Virus record (IMG/VR): IMGVR_UViG_3300005830_000045
Coordinates: 16,480-80,479 of that record
Source: a virus
Reading direction: 5' to 3' (one strand)
DNA: 64,000 nt
Below, piece after piece: positions 34,112 to 42,500 of the stretch (its first letter is position 1; every line of letters begins with the position of its first letter). Below the pieces are notes generated by a model. The model did not search any database, was not told where the DNA came from, and worked only from the letters and a program-made list of their open reading frames with translations. The translations under genes and the position numbers were made by a program.

Positions 34112-35016
34112 GAATGTGGGAGATTCAAAAGCAACAACAAGCTGATCTTGGTCTTGATCCTCGTTACATGAACGGCGTGAATAAACGTGTTGCCGCTGGT
34201 GAGTTGATACAGGGGCTGTACGAGGAGTTGTCAGAGCTTCAACGGTATGCCTCGACATATAAGAGGCACATTCTGTCGGTTGAAGGCGTCAACAAAGGGA
34301 ATGTCACGGAAGAAATCGTTGACGTGTTAAAACTTCTCATTTCGGTGGCCCAGCTCCATGGCATTTCTCCGGTTGATCTTGTGAGCGCTTTTGAGAGAAA
34401 GACACGAGTGATAGCAGCTAAGGCAGAGGGGCAACGGGTTGAGTTGTGTGTAAACACGAAAGTCCTCTGCGTGGATATGGATGATGTCATCGCTGATCTT
34501 TCCCCTTGGGTGAAGGAGCAACAGGAACTAAGAGGTGATGCCCCGATGAATGCCAAGACTATGCAGTTGGTGGAAGCGTGGAAAGGTGATTGGTATCGTT
34601 TAGGACGTTTTTTGGAATTGAGGCCGATTGAAGGCGCATCTACAGCGCTTGGCGTTGTGAAAAGTTGGGGGTGGAAAGTTATCATTATCACGGCAAGACC
34701 GCAATGGCAATACAAGCGTATTTACGCAGACACTCTTGAGTGGCTTCGGGCGCACGAAGTTCCGCATGATTTGATACTTTTCAATAAGGACAAAGTTGAA
34801 GCTATATATGATCACATATCTCCTGCTTGGCCGGTTGCTTTTGTTGAAGATCAGGAAAGAAACGCTGTTCAACTCAGCGCGGCTGGAGTAAAGGTGTTAT
34901 TATTCGATACGGAACGCAATCAAGATTTCGTGTTGCCAAACGGCGTGCAAAGGGTTGCGAACTGGACAGAAGTTCTTTTAGCTTTGGAAAAAAGAAAGAA
35001 AGGGGGGCGCCGATGA
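34090..35016 (+). CDS. Dimeric dUTPase/MazG-like pyrophosphatase fused to 5'-nucleotidase
   Basis: The 308-residue protein has two domains. Residues about 1-115 match the all-alpha NTP pyrophosphatase pattern (dUTPase-2/MazG): GELIQGLYEELSELQRYAST, then NVTEEIVDVLKLLISVAQLH. Residues about 125-300 are a HAD-fold 5'(3')-deoxyribonucleotidase: KVLCVDMDDVIADLSPWV with the DxD nucleophile, IIITARPQ and FVEDQERNAVQL. Such a pair could cut dNTP to dNMP and then to nucleoside, removing a normal nucleotide from the pool. ATG 34114 is an alternative start. The stop overlaps the ThyX-like gene by four bases. Confidence 0.75.
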   Translation: MEKDSLLRMWEIQKQQQADLGLDPRYMNGVNKRVAAGELIQGLYEELSELQRYASTYKRHILSVEGVNKGNVTEEIVDVLKLLISVAQLHGISPVDLVSAFERKTRVIAAKAEGQRVELCVNTKVLCVDMDDVIADLSPWVKEQQELRGDAPMNAKTMQLVEAWKGDWYRLGRFLELRPIEGASTALGVVKSWGWKVIIITARPQWQYKRIYADTLEWLRAHEVPHDLILFNKDKVEAIYDHISPAWPVAFVEDQERNAVQLSAAGVKVLLFDTERNQDFVLPNGVQRVANWTEVLLALEKRKKGGRR

Positions 35017-35969
35017 ATGAAAAGCCCAAAGTCACCTTGCTTACTTGGACCATGAATCCTTTGGAAACGGTTTACTCTGTTTGGCAAGCCTCGAAAAGCG
35101 AGGATGAGCTGGTTACGCCTTTCAATGTGAAAACATCAGTCTCGCAGGAAGAAGTTGAAAGACTTTTCAGGGCTGTAATTGCCCAGCGTATTCCGATTGG
35201 GGAGCATGTTGATTTCGTTTTCATGCTTGAAAACGTCAGTGTGAGTTGGCGCGAACAAGCTGTGCGACACAGGATTGGAACGCTTCCAAGCCCAGAGCGT
35301 GTCGGCGTGGACATTGTCATGGATCAAATTCCAGATTTGCCGGACAGTTCATTTTGGTCGCAGTCGATGAGAATACAAAATATGAGCAACTTCGCCAGAA
35401 AAGGCGCTTACAGGTTGCCTGAGACAGTTATAGAGGCAGGGCCTGAAATGGTTTCTCTTTATAAAGAAACTATGAGGTTGATCGAGAGGACATATGCGGT
35501 TTTGGTTGAAGAAGGTGTTCCTATGGAGGATGCCCGTGAACTTATTCCTCTTGGCGCCCAACACAGAATTAGTTGGCGGCTCAATATAGGTTCCCTGCAA
35601 CATATCGTTGGGAAGCGAGGGTGTTGGATTCTCCAGCTTGGAATTTGGGGGCCTGTGATTACGGGGATGGTCAACGAATTGGCGACAAAGGTCCATCCGG
35701 TTTTCAGAGAATTGGTTGCGCCTCCTTGTTTGAAAGGCGATGAGTTTATGGGGTGTATTTACCATGAGGAGTGTCGCAGGCGTTATACTGGTGATGATGC
35801 GCTTCCGCCTTGCCCGCTTCATCTTACCTATCATGAATTGCCTGCCAAGGGGTTGGAATACGTTGAAGCACAATTCTTATATCCTCGTATGGAAGAAATG
35901 GAGGAACGAGCGGAGCAGTATCGCGTTTTTTGGGGCAGAGATCCGTATACAGGAGAAAGGTTGTGTTAG
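35013..35969 (+). CDS. Divergent flavin-dependent thymidylate synthase homologue (ThyX-like)
   Basis: A G-rich ribosome site (AAGGGGGG) precedes the ATG. The 318-residue protein has ThyX hallmarks: WREQAVRHRIGT with RHR at 85-87, a later SMR (118-120) that may replace the SxR of the canonical motif, GVPMEDARELIPLGAQHR and SWRLNIGSLQHIVGKR. The RHR-to-SxR distance is about 20 residues longer than in the normal motif, and the protein is larger than usual. The phage also has a canonical ThyX at 55262. A changed product such as 5-hydroxymethyl-dUMP is possible but not shown by sequence alone. Confidence 0.7.
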   Translation: MNEKPKVTLLTWTMNPLETVYSVWQASKSEDELVTPFNVKTSVSQEEVERLFRAVIAQRIPIGEHVDFVFMLENVSVSWREQAVRHRIGTLPSPERVGVDIVMDQIPDLPDSSFWSQSMRIQNMSNFARKGAYRLPETVIEAGPEMVSLYKETMRLIERTYAVLVEEGVPMEDARELIPLGAQHRISWRLNIGSLQHIVGKRGCWILQLGIWGPVITGMVNELATKVHPVFRELVAPPCLKGDEFMGCIYHEECRRRYTGDDALPPCPLHLTYHELPAKGLEYVEAQFLYPRMEEMEERAEQYRVFWGRDPYTGERLC

Positions 35970-36176
35970 ATGGGACGAAAGATTCATTGGTCTGGCGGGG
36001 TGATGTTGTCTATGGTTAGGATGCTTCGTGGGTATCCTTGTTGCTGTTCTGGAGACAAGGCGCTCAAAATCAGGTCTTTTGGGAACCAAACAGAAAAACG
36101 TGAAGACGTAACATGCAAGGATTGCTTAGGCATTCTAAAAAGGCAGGATAAGTACCATGAAGATCACAACTGTTGA
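35970..36176 (+). CDS. Small Cys-rich protein (68 aa), possible zinc binder
   Basis: The ATG directly follows the ThyX-like stop. Cysteines at CCCSG (24-26) and CKDC (49-52) plus HEDHNC at the end suggest one zinc site. Overlap of 20 bases with the next gene and its place in the operon support expression. No family recognised. Confidence 0.5.
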   Translation: MGRKIHWSGGVMLSMVRMLRGYPCCCSGDKALKIRSFGNQTEKREDVTCKDCLGILKRQDKYHEDHNC

Positions 36177-36909
36177 TTTGGGAGGAATATGCGTGGCGAA
36201 AGTTGTTGATAGTCGCACAGGAGAATTTGATCGTGCTCGTATTAGAGATAATGCTCCGCATTCGCATTATGCTCTTGATCGTGAGGATATTCACATTGAG
36301 CTTGCTGCCTTTGAAAAGGTTTGCAGGAGAATAGGAGAGCGTAGTGATTGGACCGTATTCGAGCCATTTGGTGGTTCTGGTTGGCATTCTTCTTTGATCA
36401 GGCGTTTGGTTGGTCCAAGAAAGCAATTTGTGGTTGATATTTCAAAGGATTGCATTCGTTCTGTTTGTGCTGGTTTGAAAGGCAATCGTGGTGTGATTGC
36501 TATTTGCGGAGATGGCTGTGATTACCTAAGGCATTCCAAGTGGAAATTCAATTGGATTCACGCTGATTTCAATATTTGGACGGCTGAAGACATGAGTCTT
36601 GACCCTGAGTTGCGTGGCACTTGGAATGCTCTCTTTGAAATGGCAACGGATTGTATTACTTTCACGGACACTACGCATTATCACCTGGCTAATAGTCCTG
36701 TTGTGTATTGGTATGATGAAGTTGATCGTTGGATCAAGGTCACGAAGGGTTGGAAAGTTGATTTCGTGTTCGATTGGGGGCCAGCGGCCATGCATGTGCT
36801 TTCTCCTTTGAAGGAGAAAGAAAAAGAGGTTTTCGCAAAACCGCTCATAGTACAGGTCAGGGAACCTATGAAGGTAACAGTTTTGAGAGAGGAGAGCAGT
36901 GATGAGTAA
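36157..36909 (+). CDS. SAM-dependent methyltransferase-like protein
   Basis: The 250-residue protein has a class I methyltransferase layout: motif I FEPFGGSGWHSSLIRRL (about 70-86), an acidic end of beta-2 in QFVVDISKD, a motif III-like AICGDGCDYL, and a motif IV-like WIHADFNIW. No DPPY or NPPY is present, so it is not a standard adenine methylase. The neighbours suggest a substrate in nucleotide or base modification. A non-methylating Rossmann protein cannot be excluded. The stop overlaps the aminotransferase start by eight bases. Confidence 0.5.
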   Translation: MKITTVDLGGICVAKVVDSRTGEFDRARIRDNAPHSHYALDREDIHIELAAFEKVCRRIGERSDWTVFEPFGGSGWHSSLIRRLVGPRKQFVVDISKDCIRSVCAGLKGNRGVIAICGDGCDYLRHSKWKFNWIHADFNIWTAEDMSLDPELRGTWNALFEMATDCITFTDTTHYHLANSPVVYWYDEVDRWIKVTKGWKVDFVFDWGPAAMHVLSPLKEKEKEVFAKPLIVQVREPMKVTVLREESSDE

Positions 36910-38260
36910 TCAGAATGAAGACACGACCATTGACACTATGGTATTCAACAAGCGTTTGATGAATAACATTGTCAGACTTCCTTTTGAAGTTGAAACAGCT
37001 CGTGGTTCTGCTATTCGTACTGTTCAGGGGCACGTTTTGTTGGATTTCTGGGGCGATGAAGGCGTATGTAGTCTTGGATACAACACAGAAGAATACAGAA
37101 GGATAGTGGATAATTTTCACAGCAGTGGACAACCGCATCAGTTGCCAGATGTTTATCCCCAGACCTCCAGATTCAACGCAGCAGAGAAGATTTGCCAGAT
37201 GACAGATATGGACCGCATCTTTTTCGCAAATAGCGGTACAGAAGCGAATGAAGCAGCCATCAAAATTGCAAGAAAATTTTGGTGGGATAAGTATAGCAAT
37301 ATATATAGAGAAGGAAGAATAAAGTCAAATAAAGCGTACGCACGGCGGCATATAGTTCTCACAATTGCCGGAAACTTTCATGGCAGAACTGGGCTAAGCA
37401 GCGCGGCAAGCGACCCAAGGGTCAGTCCGTATCACCATTGGGGGTTTGGCCCGAAGCCAAAAGGTTTTGGCGTTATCGACGATAAGACTTTCCTTCAAGT
37501 CGTTACAGACGGCGATGTCCATGAAGATTATCCGATTGAACCTGATTGGTCCAACGTTGCTGCTGTGATTCTTGCTCCGGTTTTGGGAAACAATTTGGTA
37601 AAGACATATTCTAAAAGCTTTTGGGAGGAACTTGGAGCTTTGAGGAAGAAGCACGGATTTCTTATTATCCACGATGACGTTCAAGCCGGAAGCGGAAGAG
37701 CAGGTTGGCCAGCAACGTATCAAGGGATTTCTGTCTTTGATTCGAGGTTTGAAAGCTTGGTCAAACCAGACATATTGTGTCTCGGGAAAGGCATGGCTCT
37801 TGGCTATCCAATGAGCGCGATGCTTGCCTCTGAAGAAGTTGCTTCCGCTTTTACTCCCGGTGTCCACTTCAACACTTTTGGAGGCAGCCCTTTCGTTTGT
37901 TATCTTGCCGAGCAATATTATAGTTGGCTTGAATTGGAACTTCCGAAAGTCAGAGATTTGGGCGAGGCAATTCGTTTGCGTTTCTCTGAAATGGCCTGGA
38001 TCAAGGAGCATGACGGGTCTGGTTTGCTCAACGCTTTCACGCCTAATTTCGGGAAGTATGGATATGATGGTTTTGAGTTTTGTCACAAGGCTCGTGATTT
38101 CGGCATTAGCATTGTGACCCATCGACGATATGGGCCAATTCGATTCACGCCTCCAATGAACGTTGCTCCTGATGAGATTGCTACCGCCTTTATTGCGTTG
38201 GAAAGAACACACAAGTTTTTGACAAAAGAACACAGAAGCTTTAGGTTGGAGGATGAATAG
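36902..38260 (+). CDS. Class III PLP-dependent aminotransferase
   Basis: ATG 36902 follows GAGAGGAGAG; the 452-residue length is normal for acetylornithine/4-aminobutyrate-type enzymes. Motifs in order: FFANSGTEANEAAIKIAR (PLP phosphate site), GNFHGRTGLSSAAS, IIHDDVQAGSGRAG (the Asp that binds the pyridine nitrogen) and LCLGKGMALGYPMSAML with the Schiff-base Lys. An HFNTFGGSP segment agrees. This enzyme moves an amino group between an amine and a keto or aldehyde group. It is rare in phages. In this cluster, amination of a base-modifying group or supply of an amine donor is inferred. Confidence 0.85.
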   Translation: MSNQNEDTTIDTMVFNKRLMNNIVRLPFEVETARGSAIRTVQGHVLLDFWGDEGVCSLGYNTEEYRRIVDNFHSSGQPHQLPDVYPQTSRFNAAEKICQMTDMDRIFFANSGTEANEAAIKIARKFWWDKYSNIYREGRIKSNKAYARRHIVLTIAGNFHGRTGLSSAASDPRVSPYHHWGFGPKPKGFGVIDDKTFLQVVTDGDVHEDYPIEPDWSNVAAVILAPVLGNNLVKTYSKSFWEELGALRKKHGFLIIHDDVQAGSGRAGWPATYQGISVFDSRFESLVKPDILCLGKGMALGYPMSAMLASEEVASAFTPGVHFNTFGGSPFVCYLAEQYYSWLELELPKVRDLGEAIRLRFSEMAWIKEHDGSGLLNAFTPNFGKYGYDGFEFCHKARDFGISIVTHRRYGPIRFTPPMNVAPDEIATAFIALERTHKFLTKEHRSFRLEDE

Positions 38261-38840
38261 CGTAGTGATACTGGACGGGTTGAATGCAAGCGGAAAGACA
38301 TTCTGCGCGGAAACGCTTTCTGAATTGCTTCCAGCCCCAATAATACGTCCATTTAGAGAAAACAATGAGCATCTTGGAAGAGAAGATAAAGGCGCTCAAG
38401 AAAACCTACACAAACTTGGCATCCCGGCCAATACGTTTGTCGATGATGCTTATACGTCTGACTTTTTGGTTCAAACAGGAGTAAGCGCTGTTTTGGACCG
38501 TTCTATGGGTTCTGGCATTGCCTATGGCCTTCTGTACGGAAACATTGCGAATATGAAGCACGCCAGAGAATTGTTGTCGCTTTGGCAAGAGAGCATCACG
38601 AGGTATAACGGAAACATTTTGTATGTGTATATGATTGCTCGGAAAGAAGTCAGGAAGAAAAGGTGTAAAGCTGAAGGAAGATGGCACCCTAACGCTTCAC
38701 AGGACAAACTGCTTTATAAAGTCTTTGATCTTGTTTTTAGGTGTATTGAATTTGAAAAGATATTGGTTGATTCTTCCGATATAGCCCAGGAATGCATTGG
38801 TCCGGTTGTTGCGAAGAAGATAATCAAAAGACTGAGGTGA
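38253..38840 (+). CDS. Thymidylate-kinase-like P-loop kinase
   Basis: The 195-residue protein begins VVILDGLNASGKTFCAETLS, a P-loop of the thymidylate kinase type. SAVLDRSMGSGIAYGLLYGN corresponds to the DRxxxSxxAY nucleotide-binding motif of Tmk. KEVRKKRCKAEGRWHP may be the lid. The ATG overlaps the aminotransferase stop, so both are made together. A role in phosphorylating dTMP or a modified dUMP fits the operon. Confidence 0.7.
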   Translation: MNSVVILDGLNASGKTFCAETLSELLPAPIIRPFRENNEHLGREDKGAQENLHKLGIPANTFVDDAYTSDFLVQTGVSAVLDRSMGSGIAYGLLYGNIANMKHARELLSLWQESITRYNGNILYVYMIARKEVRKKRCKAEGRWHPNASQDKLLYKVFDLVFRCIEFEKILVDSSDIAQECIGPVVAKKIIKRLR

Positions 38841-38843
38841 TTC

Positions 38844-39206
38844 ATGTTTAAGTCGTTAGAAGAAATGAGAGAGCAACTTCGCAGAGGGATTGCAACCAGG
38901 TGTTCAAAAGTGGTGGATTCAAGGGAAGATTCAAGCTCTGGAAGCGAGACAATAGCTGGGCAGATGTCTCTGGTTGGTGATCCAGTTGCAGACTTTGAAA
39001 ACGCAGACACGCGCTTGTATCTTGATGAGGAAGAAGAAGAAAAGGAGAAAGGTCCATGGAGCGGTACGCTTCCTGCTGTTGTGAAGCACGTTGAGGAGAA
39101 GTATGGGCCAATAAAGGGCAGACACGTTGATATTATTGTTGTTGATGATATCATTGTCGATAAAGAAGATATCAGAGCGAGGGGGAAGAATAGTGGGAAA
39201 AGCTGA
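38844..39206 (+). CDS. Acidic small protein, unknown (120 aa)
   Basis: Starts three bases after the kinase stop. It has a basic helical N-terminus, an acidic middle (LDEEEEEKEKG) and an IIVVDDIIVDKED beta-like end. No family recognised. The next gene starts inside its last codons. Confidence 0.45.
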   Translation: MFKSLEEMREQLRRGIATRCSKVVDSREDSSSGSETIAGQMSLVGDPVADFENADTRLYLDEEEEEKEKGPWSGTLPAVVKHVEEKYGPIKGRHVDIIVVDDIIVDKEDIRARGKNSGKS

Positions 39207-39555
39207 TGTGGATGAATGGTTTGAAGCAGACCTTGAAATACGTGAAGCGATTGATATTCGCGGTGGAAAGTATCCAGGGATTTCTCTTTCTCCAACCTTT
39301 GAGTTGAAAGGGCCATTGCCTCTGCGAGCCAAAAGTAGATTTCGCCATACTAAGTATTTGATCTTGGAAGATAAATCAGATGCACTTTTGAGTTTTGGCA
39401 AGCATTCCGGTAAATTTGTTTCTGCGGTTGCTTCGATTGAGCCTGATTATCTTAGATGGATTTTGAAAGAGGAGTTTTCTGCCGATTTGAAAGAAGTTGT
39501 CGATAATGTTTTGAATGGAACCAAGCCTGTTGACATGAAGTTTCGTGGAAAGTAA
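39193..39555 (+). CDS. ExoX C-terminal-like (DUF3820-type) protein
   Basis: GTG 39193 follows GAGGGGG; an earlier in-frame start would overlap the previous gene deeply. The 120-residue protein ends in LSFGKHSGKFVSAVASIEPD and YLRWILKEEFSADLKEVV, the pattern of the small domain at the C-terminus of exodeoxyribonuclease X and related phage proteins (fGKhkG...P.YL.Wil). The nuclease domain is absent. It sits just before the polymerase gene, so a polymerase-associated role is possible. Confidence 0.55.
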   Translation: MGKADVDEWFEADLEIREAIDIRGGKYPGISLSPTFELKGPLPLRAKSRFRHTKYLILEDKSDALLSFGKHSGKFVSAVASIEPDYLRWILKEEFSADLKEVVDNVLNGTKPVDMKFRGK

Positions 39556-39561
39556 ATCCTC

Positions 39562-39585
39562 CCTAGTCTTTCGCAAGAAAGTAGG
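39562..39585 (+). promoter_or_regulatory. Hairpin in the dnaE translation-start region
   Basis: CTTTC/GAAAG closes a GCAA tetraloop and is extended by CCTA/TAGG around a two-base bulge. It ends five bases before the dnaE ATG and includes the only weak ribosome site (TAGG). T4 DNA polymerase represses its own translation by binding a hairpin over its ribosome site; similar control here is an inference. Confidence 0.35.
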
Positions 39586-39590
39586 CGTTC

Positions 39591-42500
39591 ATGCATGATT
39601 CAGAAAAGAAAGAAGATTTTGTTCATCTCCACACTCATAGTGATTTGAGTCAGCTTGACGGCTGCGGAAAGATTTCTGATTACGTGGACGCAGCCCATAA
39701 GCGTGGAAATCCAGCAATCTCGTTCACTGATCATGGAACTATGAGAGGATACATGACGCAGTATGAGGAGTGCAAGAGGGCTGGAATCAAGCCAATCTAC
39801 GGGGTTGAATTCTACGTTTCTCGAAATATGTACCGTAAGGGTATCACCGCTGAAGAAAAGACGGAACTTTCAAAGGGCAGGACCAAGGCGCAAGCGAAGG
39901 AGGTGATTGCGCAATACGAAATAAATGAAGGGATCAGAAAGCGTTGGCACCTGACGGTGCACGCCGAAACAGAAGCGGGGCTGAAAAACCTTTTCAGACT
40001 GACCTCGAAAGCTTTCATTGAAGGTTTTTACTACAAGCCTCGAATAGATATTGAAACGCTCTGCGAGCACAGCGAAGGTTTGATTGTTTCTTCTGGTTGC
40101 GTTGGAAGTCCAGTCAATAGTAATTGGTTTGAAGGGAATAGGCGTTATGCCGTTGAAGTATCAGATAAGTTGCATGAGGTGTTCCAAGACCGTTATATGA
40201 TTGAAATTCAGCCGCACGATATAGCAGAACAGCTGGAAGCGAATAAGTTGGCTGTGAAACTCAGGAAAAGATATGGCGGGAAATCGCGTCTTGTCGCGAC
40301 GCAAGATGCTCATTATATCAACAAAAGTGATGCCGTTCACCACGATGTTCTTCTTTGCATAGGCACAGGAAGTTATCTTTCAGACCCAAAGCGTATGAAG
40401 TTTGACGGCGATGAATTTCATATGCGAACACGTCGTGAGATGATTCGAGCATTCATGAAGTGGCACAGCGGATTGACCAAGGGCCAAATAAAAGAGGCAT
40501 TGGACACCACGATGCTCTTCCACGAGCGTTGCAACGTCAAACTCAATATTGACTATCACGCAGCCTTGCTTCCTGATCCTGGTATCCCTCCTGAATATGT
40601 CGATGATTTCTCGTATTTGAAAGATTTGTGCATTCAAGGTTGGAGCTGGAGAGAAATACCGGCAAGGGCTTTAGCGTATTCGGTGAAACACGGGGTGCCT
40701 TACGAGGAAGCTTTGTCGCTTTACAGCAAACGTTTGAAGCATGAACTTGGAGCTATAAAGAAGCAAAGATTTGTTCCGTATTTTATTCTAATACACGACT
40801 TGTATCGTTGGGCACGCGGTGAGAATATAATGGTTGGCCCTGGTCGTGGAAGCGTAGCAGGTTGCCTAATTGGGTATCTGATCGGATTGACTTCTGTTGA
40901 CCCTATTGATCATGGGTTGATCTTTGAGCGATTCATCAACCCAAATCGTATCGACATGCCTGATATTGATATGGACTTTGAAGACAGGAGAAGGCAAGAG
41001 GTTTTTGCATACCTCAGGAGGAAGTACGGTGAAGACAAAGTTTGCCAAATTGCCACCGTTGGCAAGCTATCCGGGAAGCAGTGTCTCAAGGATGTTTCTC
41101 GCGTTCTACAGGTTCCATACGCGGAAGTCAACCAGGTGACAAATTCCATCATCGAGCGTTCTAGCGGGGATGAACGGGCATCGCAGACAATTGAAGACTC
41201 TTTCAAGGAGTTTGAAATATGTCGAGATTTTGATAAGAGATACCCGAAAGTTTTGTATCATTCAAAACGTCTTGAAGGCATGGCCAAAAACTTGGGAATA
41301 CACGCTGCAGGAGCTGTTGCCTCTCCGGTGCCGCTGACAGATATCATCCCTCTGGAAGTGAGGAAGCATAATGGGAAAGATGTTATAGTCTCAGCCGTGG
41401 ACATGTACGGCGTTGCTGCGAGTGGTTTGGTAAAGCTCGATGTTTTAGGTTTGCGCACACTCACCGTTTTGAAAGAAGCGACAGAAGCGATAGAAGAAAG
41501 GCATGGCAGGAAGATTGACCTTGAATCAGCAGAAGTTGATTTGAGCGACCCGAAAGTTTTGAAGGGGTTCACAGATCACGATTATGGAGGCGTTTTTCAG
41601 TATGATACGCCTTCAGCGGACAAGGTCTGTTCAGGCGTCAAGTTCTCTTCTTTCGAGGACATTGCCGCCATGACAGCTCTCAACAGGCCAGGCACATCCA
41701 GAAGCGGTTTGGCATCCCGATATGTGGACAGAAAAAAGAATCCAGAGAAAGCAAAGAAACACGATTTCCATCCAGCTGTTTCCGAGATAACGAAGGACAC
41801 GTTGGGCATTATCGTGTACCAAGAGCACGTCATAAAGATATTCACAGACATCGCTGGATTTGCTCCGGCAACGGCTGACTCTTTGCGTAAAACAATCGCT
41901 AAAAAGATTGGCGATGAAACCATGGGGAAGGAACGTGCCAACTTTGTTGCTGGAGCTGTTGAGAAAACGGGAATGGACGAGAAAACCGCACATAAGATTA
42001 TGGACGCGATAACTTTTTTCGGGTGCGTTCCTTGGTGGACGCAAATAGCAACGCCATTTGGGCCAAGGGCAATTGATTCTTTGTCTGATGGTGATGAAAT
42101 TTACAGCGTTGAAGAATGCGGGAAAGTTGTCATCAATACCATAAAGACGGTCACAAGCACAGGGCCAAAGGATTTGTATCGAATAACTGCGAGCGGTTTT
42201 ATGGTTGATTCTTCCAACGACCACTATTGGGAGTGCATGGAAGGAGGTTACAAAAAGGCTAGTGAGCTTTGTGAAGGTGAATTCATATCGTATGTTATGG
42301 GGCATGGATTCAAATCATCCGAAAAAGAAAAGCTTTTGCTTGAAGAAGGATTGCGCAAGGGAAGTGTTTTGCCGAGGATTGTGCAGCCTTCATTATCAGA
42401 GACAGTACAGAAAGAAGCGGACAGAAAAGGGCAACCCTGTGAGCAGTGCGCACAACAAGTGGCCCGGAGCACCGGGCAAGGGTTGGAAAAGGGGCAAAAA

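Noticed and set aside
37394-38365. 323-codon minus-strand ORF
   Set aside because: It lies opposite the aminotransferase gene, whose motifs are clear on the plus strand. The product has no family features.
42205-42291. Longer N-terminus of the nested HNH ORF
   Set aside because: The upstream part in that frame is a shadow of intein block B, with no zinc-finger or nuclease features; the likely start is 42292 or a nearby GTG.
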